This document shows, piece after piece, positions 27,907-36,212 of a stretch of DNA of 64,000 bases (the first letter of the stretch is position 1; every line of letters starts with the position of its first letter). This stretch comes from Micromonospora kangleipakensis (GTDB lineage: Bacteria; Actinomycetota; Actinomycetes; Mycobacteriales; Micromonosporaceae), in NCBI RefSeq assembly GCF_004217615.1, contig NZ_SHLD01000001.1, forward strand, positions 186,001-250,000, written 5' to 3'. The position numbers and the translations under genes are program-made. A model generated the notes under the pieces. It did not search any database. It saw only the letters and a program-made list of their open reading frames with translations, and was not told the DNA's origin.

Positions 27907-28794
27907 TTACCCGTTGAGGAACCCGGAGATCCGCTCCCGCAGGTCGGCGCGTTCCGACCAGAGCACGCTCGGGCGGTCGTAGACGTGCAGGGTGGCGTTC
28001 GGCAGGGCGGCGGCCAGCTGCTCGGCGACCGGCACCGGATGCAGGTCGTCGCCGGCGCAGCCGATCACCAACGCCGGGGCGGTGACCTGGGCGAGCACGC
28101 CCGCGTCCCGCAGCGGCGTCTGCTCGGGCAGGCTGGCCAGCCCGGGGGCGAGCCCGTCCCGCAGCAGCTGGTCCAGCCGCTGCCGCAGGTACGCCCAGCC
28201 GGCCGGGGTGTTCCGCACGGCGGGCGGCAGCTCCATCGACACGACGTCGGCGAGGGCGGAGGCGTCGCCGCTCTCCACCGCGTCGAGCAGGTCGGTCAGG
28301 CGGGCCCGGGCCGCCTCGCCGCGCGGCTGGTCCAGCACGGCGGGCAGGAAGAAGACCAGCTTCTCGAAGCGCGACGGGCTCTCCACCAGCAGCCGGCAGA
28401 GCGCGCCAGCGCCCAGGCTGGCGCCGAAGGCCCGGGTCGCGCGGCCGAGGTCGGCGATGGCCCGCAGGTCCCGGGCCAGGTCCAGATAGCTCCACGGGCC
28501 GGGCGGCGAGTCGGAACGGCCGTGCCCGCGGAACTGGAAGAAGACCCTGCGGCCGGTGACCGCGCTGCCGAACGGGCGGGTGGTGGCGATGCCGTTGCCC
28601 AGCCCGTGCGCGAAGACCGTGACCGGGTCACCGACGCCGGTGACCAGCCGCTCCAGCCGTACCCCGTGCGGGGTGGTGACCAGCTCGGTCTCCGGCTCCG
28701 GCAGCGCCGGACGGCCGGTGCGCGGCCCGCCGGGGCCGGGGCCCCAGGTGCGCGGGCCGCCGTCCGGCGGCGGGGGCCAGCGGAAACCCCTCAC
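27907..28794 (-). CDS. Alpha/beta hydrolase
   Basis: 295 residues. After a Pro/Gly-rich start of about 35 residues: oxyanion HGLGNG, FRGHGRSD, nucleophile elbow GASLGAG, and a late Asp/His region (GCAGDDLHPVP). Substrate unknown. Its first codon overlaps the stop of the upstream DUF2516 gene by four bases, indicating coupling. Confidence 0.82.
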   Translation of the reverse strand: MRGFRWPPPPDGGPRTWGPGPGGPRTGRPALPEPETELVTTPHGVRLERLVTGVGDPVTVFAHGLGNGIATTRPFGSAVTGRRVFFQFRGHGRSDSPPGPWSYLDLARDLRAIADLGRATRAFGASLGAGALCRLLVESPSRFEKLVFFLPAVLDQPRGEAARARLTDLLDAVESGDASALADVVSMELPPAVRNTPAGWAYLRQRLDQLLRDGLAPGLASLPEQTPLRDAGVLAQVTAPALVIGCAGDDLHPVPVAEQLAAALPNATLHVYDRPSVLWSERADLRERISGFLNG

Positions 28795-29114
28795 CAGAAG
28801 CCTTTGCCGTCGTGCAGGTCGCGCAGCCCGACCCGGACGTCCAGCAGGTAGATGAGCGCCGCCGCGATGCCGACCAGGCCGAAGATGCTCAGCACCCCAC
28901 CGAAGCCGAAGAACGGCAGGGTCAGCAGCAGACAGACCGCGAGGATGGCGATCCAGCCGCCCTTGGGCAGGGTGCCGATCGCGGGGAAGGCGTCGGAGCG
29001 CTGGGTGATGGCGTGCACCAGCGCCACGCCCTCGATGACCAGGGCGAAGACGAGCAGGATCAGCTCGATCACATAGCGGACTTCGTACGCGAAGATCGGC
29101 GCGGCGTATGCCAT
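28791..29114 (-). CDS. DUF2516 small membrane protein
   Basis: 107 residues with three hydrophobic helices (about 13-35, 51-70, 72-92) and a charged C-terminus (DVRVGLRDLHDGKGFW). It follows the hbhA-like gene, as the DUF2516 gene Rv0476 follows hbhA in mycobacteria (recalled). TAAGCT lies seven bases before the ATG, so it may have its own leaderless promoter downstream of the hbhA hairpin. Confidence 0.82.
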   Translation of the reverse strand: MAYAAPIFAYEVRYVIELILLVFALVIEGVALVHAITQRSDAFPAIGTLPKGGWIAILAVCLLLTLPFFGFGGVLSIFGLVGIAAALIYLLDVRVGLRDLHDGKGFW

Positions 29115-29131
29115 GTCGGCAAGCTTATGCC

Positions 29132-29173
29132 GACGGCCCCGGAAACGTCCCGCAGGACGCTTCCGGGGCCGTC
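29132..29173 (-). terminator. Hairpin after the hbhA-like gene
   Basis: A 13-bp stem (GACGGCCCCGGAA / TTCCGGGGCCGTC) enclosing a second hairpin CGTCC-CGCA-GGACG. It separates the hbhA-like gene from the DUF2516 gene on the same strand. Confidence 0.8.
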
Positions 29174-29186
29174 GATCCGGAATCGA

Positions 29187-29867
29187 CTACTCGGCGGCCG
29201 GGCGGGTCCGCTTGGTGGTCTTCGGCAGCTTCGCCGACGGGGTGGCGGTCGCGGCCTTGGCCGCGGTGGCCTTGGTGGCCCGGGTCCGCGCGGTCTTGGC
29301 GGCGGCCGGCTTGGCCTCGACGACCTCGGCCACGTCGGCCGGGGTCGGGACGTCGACCGGGGCGGCGGTCGGGGTCGCGGCGGCCGGCGCCGTCACGTCG
29401 GCCTCCGTCGCCTCGATGTCCGCGTTCACCGTGTCGGCGGCCTCCAGCACGCCGGCGCCGACGACCCGCTCACCGCGGGCGACCAGCTCGGCGTACGCGG
29501 CCAGGGCCCGCACCTGCGCGGCCTGGGCGCCGGCCAGGGCACGCTCCTGGGCGGCCTCGGCGGCGCCCAGCACGGCGGCGGCGTTCCGGGTGGCGGCCTC
29601 GCGGAGCTTGTCCAGGTCGAGGTCGGCCGGGACGGCCTTCTCCCGCAGCCCGGTCGCGGTGAGGTTCGCGGTCTTCAGCGTCTCGGTGGCCTTCTGGCGC
29701 AGCTCGAAGCCGGTGACGACGGCCTTGCCGCCGAGGTCGGCGACGACCTTGGTGCCGAGGTCGCTGACCACGGTCGGGAGCTTGCGCAGCTGCTGCAGGG
29801 CCAGCTCGCCGGCGCCGGCGGCGGCGTAGAGCGGCGCGGGGATGCGGTTGGTCTTCGGCTGGGTCAT
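29187..29867 (-). CDS. hbhA: HbhA-like lysine/alanine-rich protein
   Basis: 226 residues. An N-terminal part similar to heparin-binding haemagglutinin (LYAAAGAGELALQQLRKLP), a long alanine-rich helical region (about 80-150, coiled-coil like) and a Lys/Ala/Pro/Thr-rich tail. In mycobacteria HbhA is a surface adhesin with a methylated lysine tail and has also been tied to lipid inclusions and cell pole growth; adhesion is not implied here. It overlaps the upstream HTH gene by four bases and has GAGGAGGAG before its ATG. Confidence 0.75.
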   Translation of the reverse strand: MTQPKTNRIPAPLYAAAGAGELALQQLRKLPTVVSDLGTKVVADLGGKAVVTGFELRQKATETLKTANLTATGLREKAVPADLDLDKLREAATRNAAAVLGAAEAAQERALAGAQAAQVRALAAYAELVARGERVVGAGVLEAADTVNADIEATEADVTAPAAATPTAAPVDVPTPADVAEVVEAKPAAAKTARTRATKATAAKAATATPSAKLPKTTKRTRPAAE

Positions 29868-30469
29868 GACTTCTCCTCCTCGGCCGCACCGGCGGCCTTC
29901 GGCGCGGTCTTCTTCTGGGGTGCGGTGGTGGTCGGGGCGGGAGCGGGGCCCGCCTCGGTGACGGCGACCGACTCGAGGACCGCCTCGGTCGGGGTGCCGT
30001 CCGGCGTCGTGGGGACGGTGGCGGCCGGCGTGACGGTGGCCGGTGCCTCCGGGGCCTCGGCGGGCCCGGTGGCGGCCGGCACCGCCGGCTCGGCGCCCGC
30101 GGTCGCGGCGGCGGTCGCCTCGGCGAGCCGCGCGTTCTCCCGGCGGAACGTCTCGTAGATCTGGGTGAGCGACTGCTTCTGCGCCATGGTCAGCTCGGGG
30201 TCGACGGCGATCGCGGCGAGCACCCCCTGACCCTCCTTGTCGTCGAGCAGCCCGGCCCGCAGGTACATCGCCGGGGTGGAGACGCGCAGGGCGCTGGCCA
30301 GTTGCTGCAGCACTTCGGCGCTCGGCTTGCGCAGGCCGCGCTCGATCTGGCTGAGGTACGGGTTGCTGACGCCGGCCTGCTCGGCGAGCTGCCGCAGCGA
30401 GATCTTCGCGTTGCGGCGCAGATCGCGAATGAACCCGCCGACGTCGGGAAGGTCCTTGCTGGTGGCCAT
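29864..30469 (-). CDS. XRE-family HTH regulator with Ala/Pro-rich tail
   Basis: 201 residues: a Cro/C1-type HTH at about 11-66 (LAEQAGVSNPYLSQIERGLRKPS), then an acidic Ala/Pro/Thr tail ending in a lysine cluster. It corresponds to the gene preceding hbhA in mycobacteria (Rv0474, recalled). ATG at 30469 follows TAGCGT by six bases with TTGCAG 17 bp further up, and GCTAGC/AGCAA repeats over that promoter suggest autoregulation. Confidence 0.85.
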   Translation of the reverse strand: MATSKDLPDVGGFIRDLRRNAKISLRQLAEQAGVSNPYLSQIERGLRKPSAEVLQQLASALRVSTPAMYLRAGLLDDKEGQGVLAAIAVDPELTMAQKQSLTQIYETFRRENARLAEATAAATAGAEPAVPAATGPAEAPEAPATVTPAATVPTTPDGTPTEAVLESVAVTEAGPAPAPTTTAPQKKTAPKAAGAAEEEKS

Positions 30470-30475
30470 ACTTCG

Positions 30476-30530
30476 ACGCTATCGGGCAGTGCTAGCAACT
30501 GCAAGCAAAACGCTAGCCGGAGTTAGCAAG
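30476..30530 (-). promoter_or_regulatory. HTH-hbhA promoter with GCTAGC/AGCAA repeats
   Basis: On the minus strand TTGCAG (30504-30499), a 17-bp spacer and TAGCGT (30481-30476) form a good promoter. The spacer and upstream DNA hold GCTAGCAA (30491), GCAAGCAA (30501), GCTAGC (30512) and TTAGCAA (30523), an AT-richer cluster that looks like a multi-site operator. The divergent hydrolase promoter (TTGCGC, 17 bp, TACCGT at 30546-30574) begins only 16 bases beyond it. Confidence 0.65.
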
Positions 30531-30580
30531 GTCTCAGATCGACTGTTGCGCTCCCGGTGTCCGGTACGTACCGTCCTGGC

Positions 30581-31378
30581 GTGACCAAGATCGAAGTGAA
30601 CGGCGCCCTGCTCGCGTACGACGAGGTCGGGACCGGAACGCCGGTGCTGCTGCTGCACGCGGGCATCGCCGACCGGCGGATGTGGCGGGAGCAGCTCCCC
30701 GCGCTCGCCGCCCGGCACCGGGTCATCGCCCCCGACCTGCGCGGCTACGGCGACTCCGCGCTGCCGCCGGCGCCCTTCGCCCACCACGAGGACGTGGTCG
30801 GCCTGCTGGACGCGCTCGGCCTCGACCGGGCCGCCCTGGTCGGGTGCTCGTTCGGCGGCAAGGTCGCGGTGGACACCGCGCTGGCCCACCCGGAGCGGGT
30901 CTCGGCGCTGGCCCTCTTCGGCGCCCCGGTCTCCGGCAACGAGTGGTCGGAGGAGACCGAGCAACTCTGGGAGACCCTGGTCGGCGAGGTGGACCCGGAG
31001 GACTTCGCAGCGTCCGCCGCCGGCGAGGTGCGGTTCTGGGTGGTCGGCCCGGCCCGCCGGCCCGAGGACGTGGACCCGGAGCTGATCCGGTTCGCCCGGG
31101 AGATGGACCAGCGGGCGCTCGCCGCCGAGCTGGCGTTGAGCGCCGTCGAGGTCGGCGAGCTCGATCCGCCGGCGATCGACCGGCTGGGCGAGCTGCGGAT
31201 GCCGGTGCTGGTCGGGGCCGGGGCGGCGGACGTACCGGACATCAGCCGGCTCGCCGATCGCATCGCCGCCGAGGCAGCCGACGCGGTACGCCTGCCCGAC
31301 GTCCCGGACGCCGGCCACCTGCTGCCGCTGGAACGCCCCGAACCGGTCAACGCCGCCCTGCTCGACTTCCTGCCCTGA
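30581..31378 (+). CDS. Alpha/beta hydrolase
   Basis: 265 residues with oxyanion-loop LLLHAG, DLRGYGDS, nucleophile elbow GCSFGG (Ser about residue 88) and C-terminal DAGHLLPLERP. Similar to 3-oxoadipate enol-lactonase-type hydrolases, without a pathway nearby. The GTG at 30581 (VTKIEVNG) lies six bases after TACCGT, the leaderless pattern. Confidence 0.85.
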   Translation: MTKIEVNGALLAYDEVGTGTPVLLLHAGIADRRMWREQLPALAARHRVIAPDLRGYGDSALPPAPFAHHEDVVGLLDALGLDRAALVGCSFGGKVAVDTALAHPERVSALALFGAPVSGNEWSEETEQLWETLVGEVDPEDFAASAAGEVRFWVVGPARRPEDVDPELIRFAREMDQRALAAELALSAVEVGELDPPAIDRLGELRMPVLVGAGAADVPDISRLADRIAAEAADAVRLPDVPDAGHLLPLERPEPVNAALLDFLP

Positions 31379-31708
31379 CCCGCCCCGCCCGGTCGGTTCC
31401 GCCGCGGCCGGGCGGGACGCCCGACCGGCGTGTCGCGCCCTGAGCGCCACATCCCCGGGCAGCGTCATGACTGATTTTTGCCTGACAGTCATGAGGCTCA
31501 CCACGGTGGTCGCCGCGGGACGGGCGGGATGCCGCCCGCGGACGGTCCCCCCGCACAGGCGGGACACCGCGACTTGCCGCCGGGCGCCGGACGGGCGGAC
31601 GAGCGGTACGAGCGCGGGCCGAGTCGGGACGAGCGCGGGCCGAGCAGTACAAGCGCGGGCCGCGCGGTACGAGCACGAGCCGCGGCGGCCGAGCGCGGGT
31701 CGCGCGGC
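31379..31708. other. Non-coding gap with inverted repeat and degenerate tandem repeat
   Basis: 330 bp between the hydrolase and asparaginase genes (convergent). It holds TCATGACTG (31465-31473) facing CAGTCATGA (31486-31494) around a T-rich loop, and at about 31600-31708 a run of degenerate 20-22-bp units built on ACGAGCGCGGGCCG. No gene is supportable. Confidence 0.55.
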
Positions 31709-32668
31709 TCACCAGACGGCGCGGACCGCCCCGACCGGGAGGCCGCCGCCGAACAGCGGCACGTCCTCGTACTCCGTCAGGACCGGAGCGTCGACGCCGA
31801 GTCGGCGCAGCGCGGAGACCAGCACGGGCATCCGGGCGCGGGCGGCGCCATCGTCGATCTTGAGGGCGACCGCGCCGACCCCGGGGACGGCCGCCACGAT
31901 GACGCCCTCGGCGCCTACCTTGGTCAGGAGGCCGGGTACGCCCCGCATCAACCGGGTGTCGTCGGCCTGGGTGCCGCCCACCAGCTCCGGGTACGCCCGC
32001 ATCGCGTCGGCCACGGTCCGCTCGACCGTGCCCGGCTCCGCCGCGACCAGCCGCAGGTACGCCCGGGCCAGCCCGGTCAGCGAGACGGCGAGCACCGGCG
32101 CGCCGCAGCCATCGACCCCGACCGCCGCCGCCTCCTCGCCGGTGAACTCCTCGATCGCGGCGGTCAGCCGGCGCTGCAGCGGGTGGTCGGGCCGCCAGTA
32201 GCCGGCCAGCGGCCAGCCGGCCGCGAGGCAGGTCAACAGCATGCCGGTGTGCTTGCCGGAGCAGTTCATCTGGATCCGCGTCGGCCCGCCGCCAGCCCGC
32301 AGCACGGCCTCCCGGGCCGCGTCGCCGACCGGGAGGTCGGGCGGGCAGTGCAGCACGGACTCGTCGAGCCCGGCGCGGCGGAGCAGGGCGGCGACCCGTT
32401 CCAGGTGGAACTCCTCGCCGGCGTGGCTGGCCGAGACCAGCGCCACGTCGGCCGGGTCGGTCAGCGGCAGGCCGGCGCGGAGCATCCCGATCGCCTGCAT
32501 CGGCTTGCTGGACGAGCGCGGGAAGATCGGGGAGAGCACGTCCCCGACGCCGGCCACCGTCGCGCCGGTCGCGTCCAGCACCACCACCGAGCCGCGGTGC
32601 AGCCCCTCCACGAAGCCGGACCGGACCACCTCGGCGAGCGGCGCGCCGCCCTCGTACGTCTTTCCCAC
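31709..32668 (-). CDS. L-asparaginase II (AnsA-type, PF06089 family)
   Basis: 319 residues, full length. Conserved blocks: EVVRSGFVEGLHRGSVVVLD, SSSKPMQAIGML, ASHAGEEFHLERV, MNCSGKHTGML, DGCGAPVLAVSLTGLARAY. This family hydrolyses asparagine to aspartate and ammonia and is unrelated in sequence to the E. coli enzymes. The GTG at 32668 lies seven bases after TACCGT (leaderless type). Confidence 0.9.
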   Translation of the reverse strand: MGKTYEGGAPLAEVVRSGFVEGLHRGSVVVLDATGATVAGVGDVLSPIFPRSSSKPMQAIGMLRAGLPLTDPADVALVSASHAGEEFHLERVAALLRRAGLDESVLHCPPDLPVGDAAREAVLRAGGGPTRIQMNCSGKHTGMLLTCLAAGWPLAGYWRPDHPLQRRLTAAIEEFTGEEAAAVGVDGCGAPVLAVSLTGLARAYLRLVAAEPGTVERTVADAMRAYPELVGGTQADDTRLMRGVPGLLTKVGAEGVIVAAVPGVGAVALKIDDGAARARMPVLVSALRRLGVDAPVLTEYEDVPLFGGGLPVGAVRAVW

Positions 32669-32762
32669 GAGGTGGACGGTACCGACGGGCCCGGCGGGCC
32701 CAACACCGGGGTGACCAGCGGCGTCGACCGCCGACGTACAGGGGTGCCGGGCCGGGGCGGGC

Positions 32763-33590
32763 TTACAGGCCGAGCAGCTGCCGGGCCTCGGCGGTGGTCA
32801 GCGGCGGGCGCTGGGCGAGCTGGGCGAAGCCGACGGCCCGGGCGACCAGCTGCATGTTGGACTCCACCGGCCGGCCCTTGGCGTACGTGACGGTGTCCTC
32901 CATGCCGACCCGCAGGTGCCCGCCGGTCGACAGCGAGGCGAGCATGACCGGGATGGTGCTGCGTCCGATGCCGGTCGCCGAGAAGGTGGTGCCCTCCGGC
33001 AGGTCACGGAGCATCTGCTGGGCGGCGACCAGCGTCGCGGTGGTGCCCGGCATCCCGCCCGGCACGCCCATCACGAAGTCGACGTGCACGTGCCCGCCGT
33101 GCGGCAGGCCGTACTTGCCGAGCAGGCGCTGGAGGGCGGTCAGGTGGCCGAGCTCGAAGATCTCGTACTCCGGCACCACGCCCTTCTCCTGCATCCGGGT
33201 GTGCAGGTCGACGATGAACTCCCAGCGGTTGAGGAAGACGTCGTCGCCGAAGTTGACCGTGCCCATGGTGCAGGAGGCCATGTCCGGCCCGGCGTCCAGC
33301 ACGGCGAGCCGCGCCGCCTCCGGGTCGGTCACCGCGCCGCCGGAGGAGAGCTGCACGATGAGGTCAGTGCTCTCGCGCAGCGCGGCCACCGTCGCCCGGA
33401 GCCGCCCCTGGTCCAGGGTGGGCTTCGCCTCGTCGTCCCGAATATGGACGTGGATCACGGCGGCGCCGAGCGCCTCGCACTCCTTGGCGGTCAACAGCAG
33501 CTCGTCGAGGGTCACCGGCAGCGCCGGCACCTCCGCCTTGGCCGACTCCGCGCCGGTGGGGGCAACCGTGATCAACGTCCATGTCGTCAT
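32763..33590 (-). CDS. Beta-keto acid cleavage enzyme (BKACE / Kce family)
   Basis: 275 residues. Zinc-binding IHVHIRDDEAKP (about residues 45-56), VQLSSGGAV and DFVMGVPGGMPG match PF05853 enzymes, which split a beta-keto acid with acetyl-CoA; the founding member cleaves 3-keto-5-aminohexanoate in lysine fermentation. None of that pathway is nearby, so the substrate is open. ATG at 33590 follows TAGGAT by seven bases (leaderless type). Confidence 0.88.
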   Translation of the reverse strand: MTTWTLITVAPTGAESAKAEVPALPVTLDELLLTAKECEALGAAVIHVHIRDDEAKPTLDQGRLRATVAALRESTDLIVQLSSGGAVTDPEAARLAVLDAGPDMASCTMGTVNFGDDVFLNRWEFIVDLHTRMQEKGVVPEYEIFELGHLTALQRLLGKYGLPHGGHVHVDFVMGVPGGMPGTTATLVAAQQMLRDLPEGTTFSATGIGRSTIPVMLASLSTGGHLRVGMEDTVTYAKGRPVESNMQLVARAVGFAQLAQRPPLTTAEARQLLGL

Positions 33591-33715
33591 GCCGGCGATC
33601 CTAGACGCCAGCCCAGCCGCGGTCGACGGCCGGAGCGTGTCACGACGGAAGAATCATCCGTGTCCGCCAGCAGGAGCGGAAGAACTCCCGCTTCACGGGC
33701 GTCTGCACGGCACCC

Positions 33716-34828
33716 TTACGCCGGGTCGATCGCGGCGGCGGTCTCGCCGACCATCAGGCGGGCGTCGTCGGGCACGTTCCGCTTGACCACCGCGAGGGCG
33801 ACCTGGCCCAGCTCGTAGTGGTGCACGGCGGTGCCGATGAAACCGACCGCCCGGCCGTCCAGGGTCACCGGCGTACCGGCGGCCGGCGGCTGGTCGGTGG
33901 TCACCCCGTCCAGGTGCAGCAGTACGAGGCGACGCGGCGGCTTCCCCATGTTGTGCACCCGGGCCACCGTCTCCTGCCCCCGGTAGCAGCCCTTCTCCAG
34001 GTGGACGGCCGGACCGATCAGCCCGACCTCGGCCGGGATGGTCCGGTGGTCGGTGTCCACCCCGACCCGGGCCCGCCGGGCGGCCACCCGGACCGCCTCG
34101 TACGCCCACAACCCCACCACCGGCACCCCGGCGCCGTGCAGCTCGTCCACCACCTGGGTCATCGCGTCCCGGGGCACCAGCAGGTCCACGCCGAGCGCCA
34201 CCCGCCGGACCCAACCGCCGATCGGCAGCGGCTTCACGTCGTACACGACGGTGGGCCGCGGCGGCAGCTCGCCGGCGCGGAACTTCGGGCCCGGCACCGC
34301 GACCAGGTCGGGCTCGGCGAGCCCGGCGACGCCGAGGGTGTCGAGCGCGCCGACGGCCTCCGGCCCGACCAGGGAGAGCAGCGCGTGGTCGGCGGTGGCG
34401 TCGCGCGGCTCGACCTTGCTGAAGAACCGCATCCGCTCCAGGTACGACAGCAGGCCCTCGGTGGCGCCCGGCTCGGTGTCCAGCCAGGTGGTCTCGCCGT
34501 CCTCGGCGACCATGGCGTGCTGCTCGACGTGGCCGTGCGGGGAGAGCACCAGCAGCTCGGTGCCCTGGCCGGCGCTCAGCGTGGCCAGGTGCTGGCTGGT
34601 CAGGGTGTGCAGCCAGCTGGTCCGCTCCGCGCCGGGCACCGCGACGACGCCCCGGTGCGACCGGTCGACCAGGCCGACGGCCGTGGCCAGGGTGCGCTGC
34701 TCGCGCATCGGGTCGCCGTAGTGGGCGGCGACGCCCCGCACGCCGGCCGCCCGGTGGGCGGGCTCGGGCTGGTCCCGGGTCTCCTCGTCGATCGCCTCGG
34801 CGGTCACCGCTCCCGCGATGTCGATCAT
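33716..34828 (-). CDS. ygfZ: YgfZ/GcvT-like folate-binding Fe-S cluster protein
   Basis: 370 residues with the GcvT aminomethyltransferase-like fold and the YgfZ signature KGCYRGQETVARV (about residues 273-285), whose Cys is needed in YgfZ proteins that support iron-sulfur cluster repair with folate. The start at 34828 (MIDIAGAV) overlaps the stop of fur by ATGA; longer extensions run into fur and are rejected. Confidence 0.88.
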   Translation of the reverse strand: MIDIAGAVTAEAIDEETRDQPEPAHRAAGVRGVAAHYGDPMREQRTLATAVGLVDRSHRGVVAVPGAERTSWLHTLTSQHLATLSAGQGTELLVLSPHGHVEQHAMVAEDGETTWLDTEPGATEGLLSYLERMRFFSKVEPRDATADHALLSLVGPEAVGALDTLGVAGLAEPDLVAVPGPKFRAGELPPRPTVVYDVKPLPIGGWVRRVALGVDLLVPRDAMTQVVDELHGAGVPVVGLWAYEAVRVAARRARVGVDTDHRTIPAEVGLIGPAVHLEKGCYRGQETVARVHNMGKPPRRLVLLHLDGVTTDQPPAAGTPVTLDGRAVGFIGTAVHHYELGQVALAVVKRNVPDDARLMVGETAAAIDPA

Positions 34829-35253
34829 TTCTGTTCCCCGTCCTCGCAGTGGCCGCAGACGCCGAAGAGCGCCACGTGCCCGATGTCGACCTGGAATCTC
34901 CGCTGGGCGGCCAGCTGGTCGGCGAGCGGGCGGAGCAGCTCGGGATCGATCTCGTCGATCGCGCCGCACTCCCGGCAGACCAGGTGGACGTGCTGGTGCT
35001 CGCCGGCCGCGTGGTACGTCGGCGAACCGTGCGAGAGGTGGGTGTGGGTCACCAGCCCGAGCCGCTCCAGCAGCTCGAGCGTGCGGTAGATGGTGGTGAT
35101 GTTGACCCCGGCGGCGACCTCCCGGACCGCCGTGTGCACCTGCTCCGGCGTGGCGTGCCCCAACTCGAGCACCGCCTGGAGGACCAGCTGCCGCTGCGCC
35201 GTCAGTCGCAGCCCGCGGGAGCGGAGCAGTTCCGCGAGGGAGGATTCGGACAC
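34825..35253 (-). CDS. Fur-family transcriptional regulator
   Basis: 142 residues. Winged helix at about 15-75 (NITTIYRTLELLERLGL), histidine cluster HQHVHLVC, and two CxxC pairs (Cys93/96, Cys133/136) for the structural zinc. The metal sensed (Fe, Zn or peroxide) cannot be decided. It is translationally coupled to ygfZ, which fits an iron or Fe-S link. GTG at 35253 follows TATGAT by six bases (leaderless type). Confidence 0.9.
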   Translation of the reverse strand: MSESSLAELLRSRGLRLTAQRQLVLQAVLELGHATPEQVHTAVREVAAGVNITTIYRTLELLERLGLVTHTHLSHGSPTYHAAGEHQHVHLVCRECGAIDEIDPELLRPLADQLAAQRRFQVDIGHVALFGVCGHCEDGEQK

Positions 35254-35322
35254 CGTCCGATCATAGTTCGGCCGCCGCGCCGGACCGGTCGCCGATGTCG
35301 TACGCCACTAGGCTCGGCGGTC

Positions 35323-36171
35323 GTGGTGGCATCGCGGGTGGCCCTGCTCGGGCGGGGCGTCGTACCGGCCGGGGAACCGGTGCTGCGCGGCGACGACCGG
35401 GGTGCGCTGCACGGCGACGGGCTCTTCGAGACGATGCACCTGCGCGGCGGGCGACCCTGGCTGCTCGACGCCCACCTGGCCCGGCTGCGGGCCGGCGCGG
35501 CGGCCGTGGAGCTGCCGCTGCCGCCCGACGGCGCCCTGGTCGACCTGCTGGACGCGGTCCGCGCGGGCTGGCCGGTCGAGGTGGAAGGGGCGCTGCGGCT
35601 GATCTGCACCCGGGGTCCGGAGGGCGGCGGACCGCCGACCGTCTGGGCCACCCTCGGCGAGGTGCCGGCGGCGGCGAAGCGGGCCCGGCGGGACGGGGTG
35701 ACGGTGGCCACCCTCCCCCTCGGGGTGCCGGCCGGGGCCCGACCCACGCTGGGCTGGCTGCCGGCCGGGATCAAGTCCACCTCGTACGGGGTGAGCACCG
35801 CGGCCCGCCGCTGGGCCGCCCGCAACGGGGTGGACGACGTGCTCTGGCTCTCCACCGAGGGGTGCGTGCTGGAGGGGCCGAGCGCGAACGTGGTCTGGCT
35901 GGCCGGCTCGACGCTCTGCACGGTGCCCGCCGCGACCACCGGCATCCTGCCCGGCGTGACCGCCCGCTGGCTCCTCGACCACGCCGCCGACCTCGGCCTC
36001 GCCACCGAGGAAAGGCTGACCACCCCGGCCGAGCTGCGCAGCTCGGACGGCGCCTGGCTCACCTCGTCCCTCCGCGGGCTCGCCGAGATCCGCACCCTCG
36101 ACGACACCCCGCTACCCCACAGCCCCCACACCCAGGCCCTCCACGCCCTCCTGGCCCACCCCCTCCCCTGA
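35323..36171 (+). CDS. Class IV aminotransferase (aminodeoxychorismate lyase-like)
   Basis: 282 residues, PLP fold type IV: GDGLFETMHLRGGRPWLLDAH near the N-terminus, the lysine-containing WLPAGIKSTSYGVST (PLP Lys about residue 150), EGPSANVVW and TTGILPGVTA. Best fit is PabC, which releases 4-aminobenzoate for folate; a D-amino acid or branched-chain aminotransferase is possible. GTG 35323 lies eight bases after TAGGCT. It is divergent from fur. Confidence 0.82.
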   Translation: MVASRVALLGRGVVPAGEPVLRGDDRGALHGDGLFETMHLRGGRPWLLDAHLARLRAGAAAVELPLPPDGALVDLLDAVRAGWPVEVEGALRLICTRGPEGGGPPTVWATLGEVPAAAKRARRDGVTVATLPLGVPAGARPTLGWLPAGIKSTSYGVSTAARRWAARNGVDDVLWLSTEGCVLEGPSANVVWLAGSTLCTVPAATTGILPGVTARWLLDHAADLGLATEERLTTPAELRSSDGAWLTSSLRGLAEIRTLDDTPLPHSPHTQALHALLAHPLP

Positions 36172-36199
36172 CCCGCCCAACCAGCGCACGGTGGGCGGG
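36172..36199. terminator. Hairpin between convergent pabC-like and nitrobindin genes
   Basis: Eight-bp stem CCCGCCCA / TGGGCGGG with a 12-base loop directly after the aminotransferase stop. Confidence 0.6.
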
Positions 36200-36212
36200 C
36201 CAGGGGCAGGGG

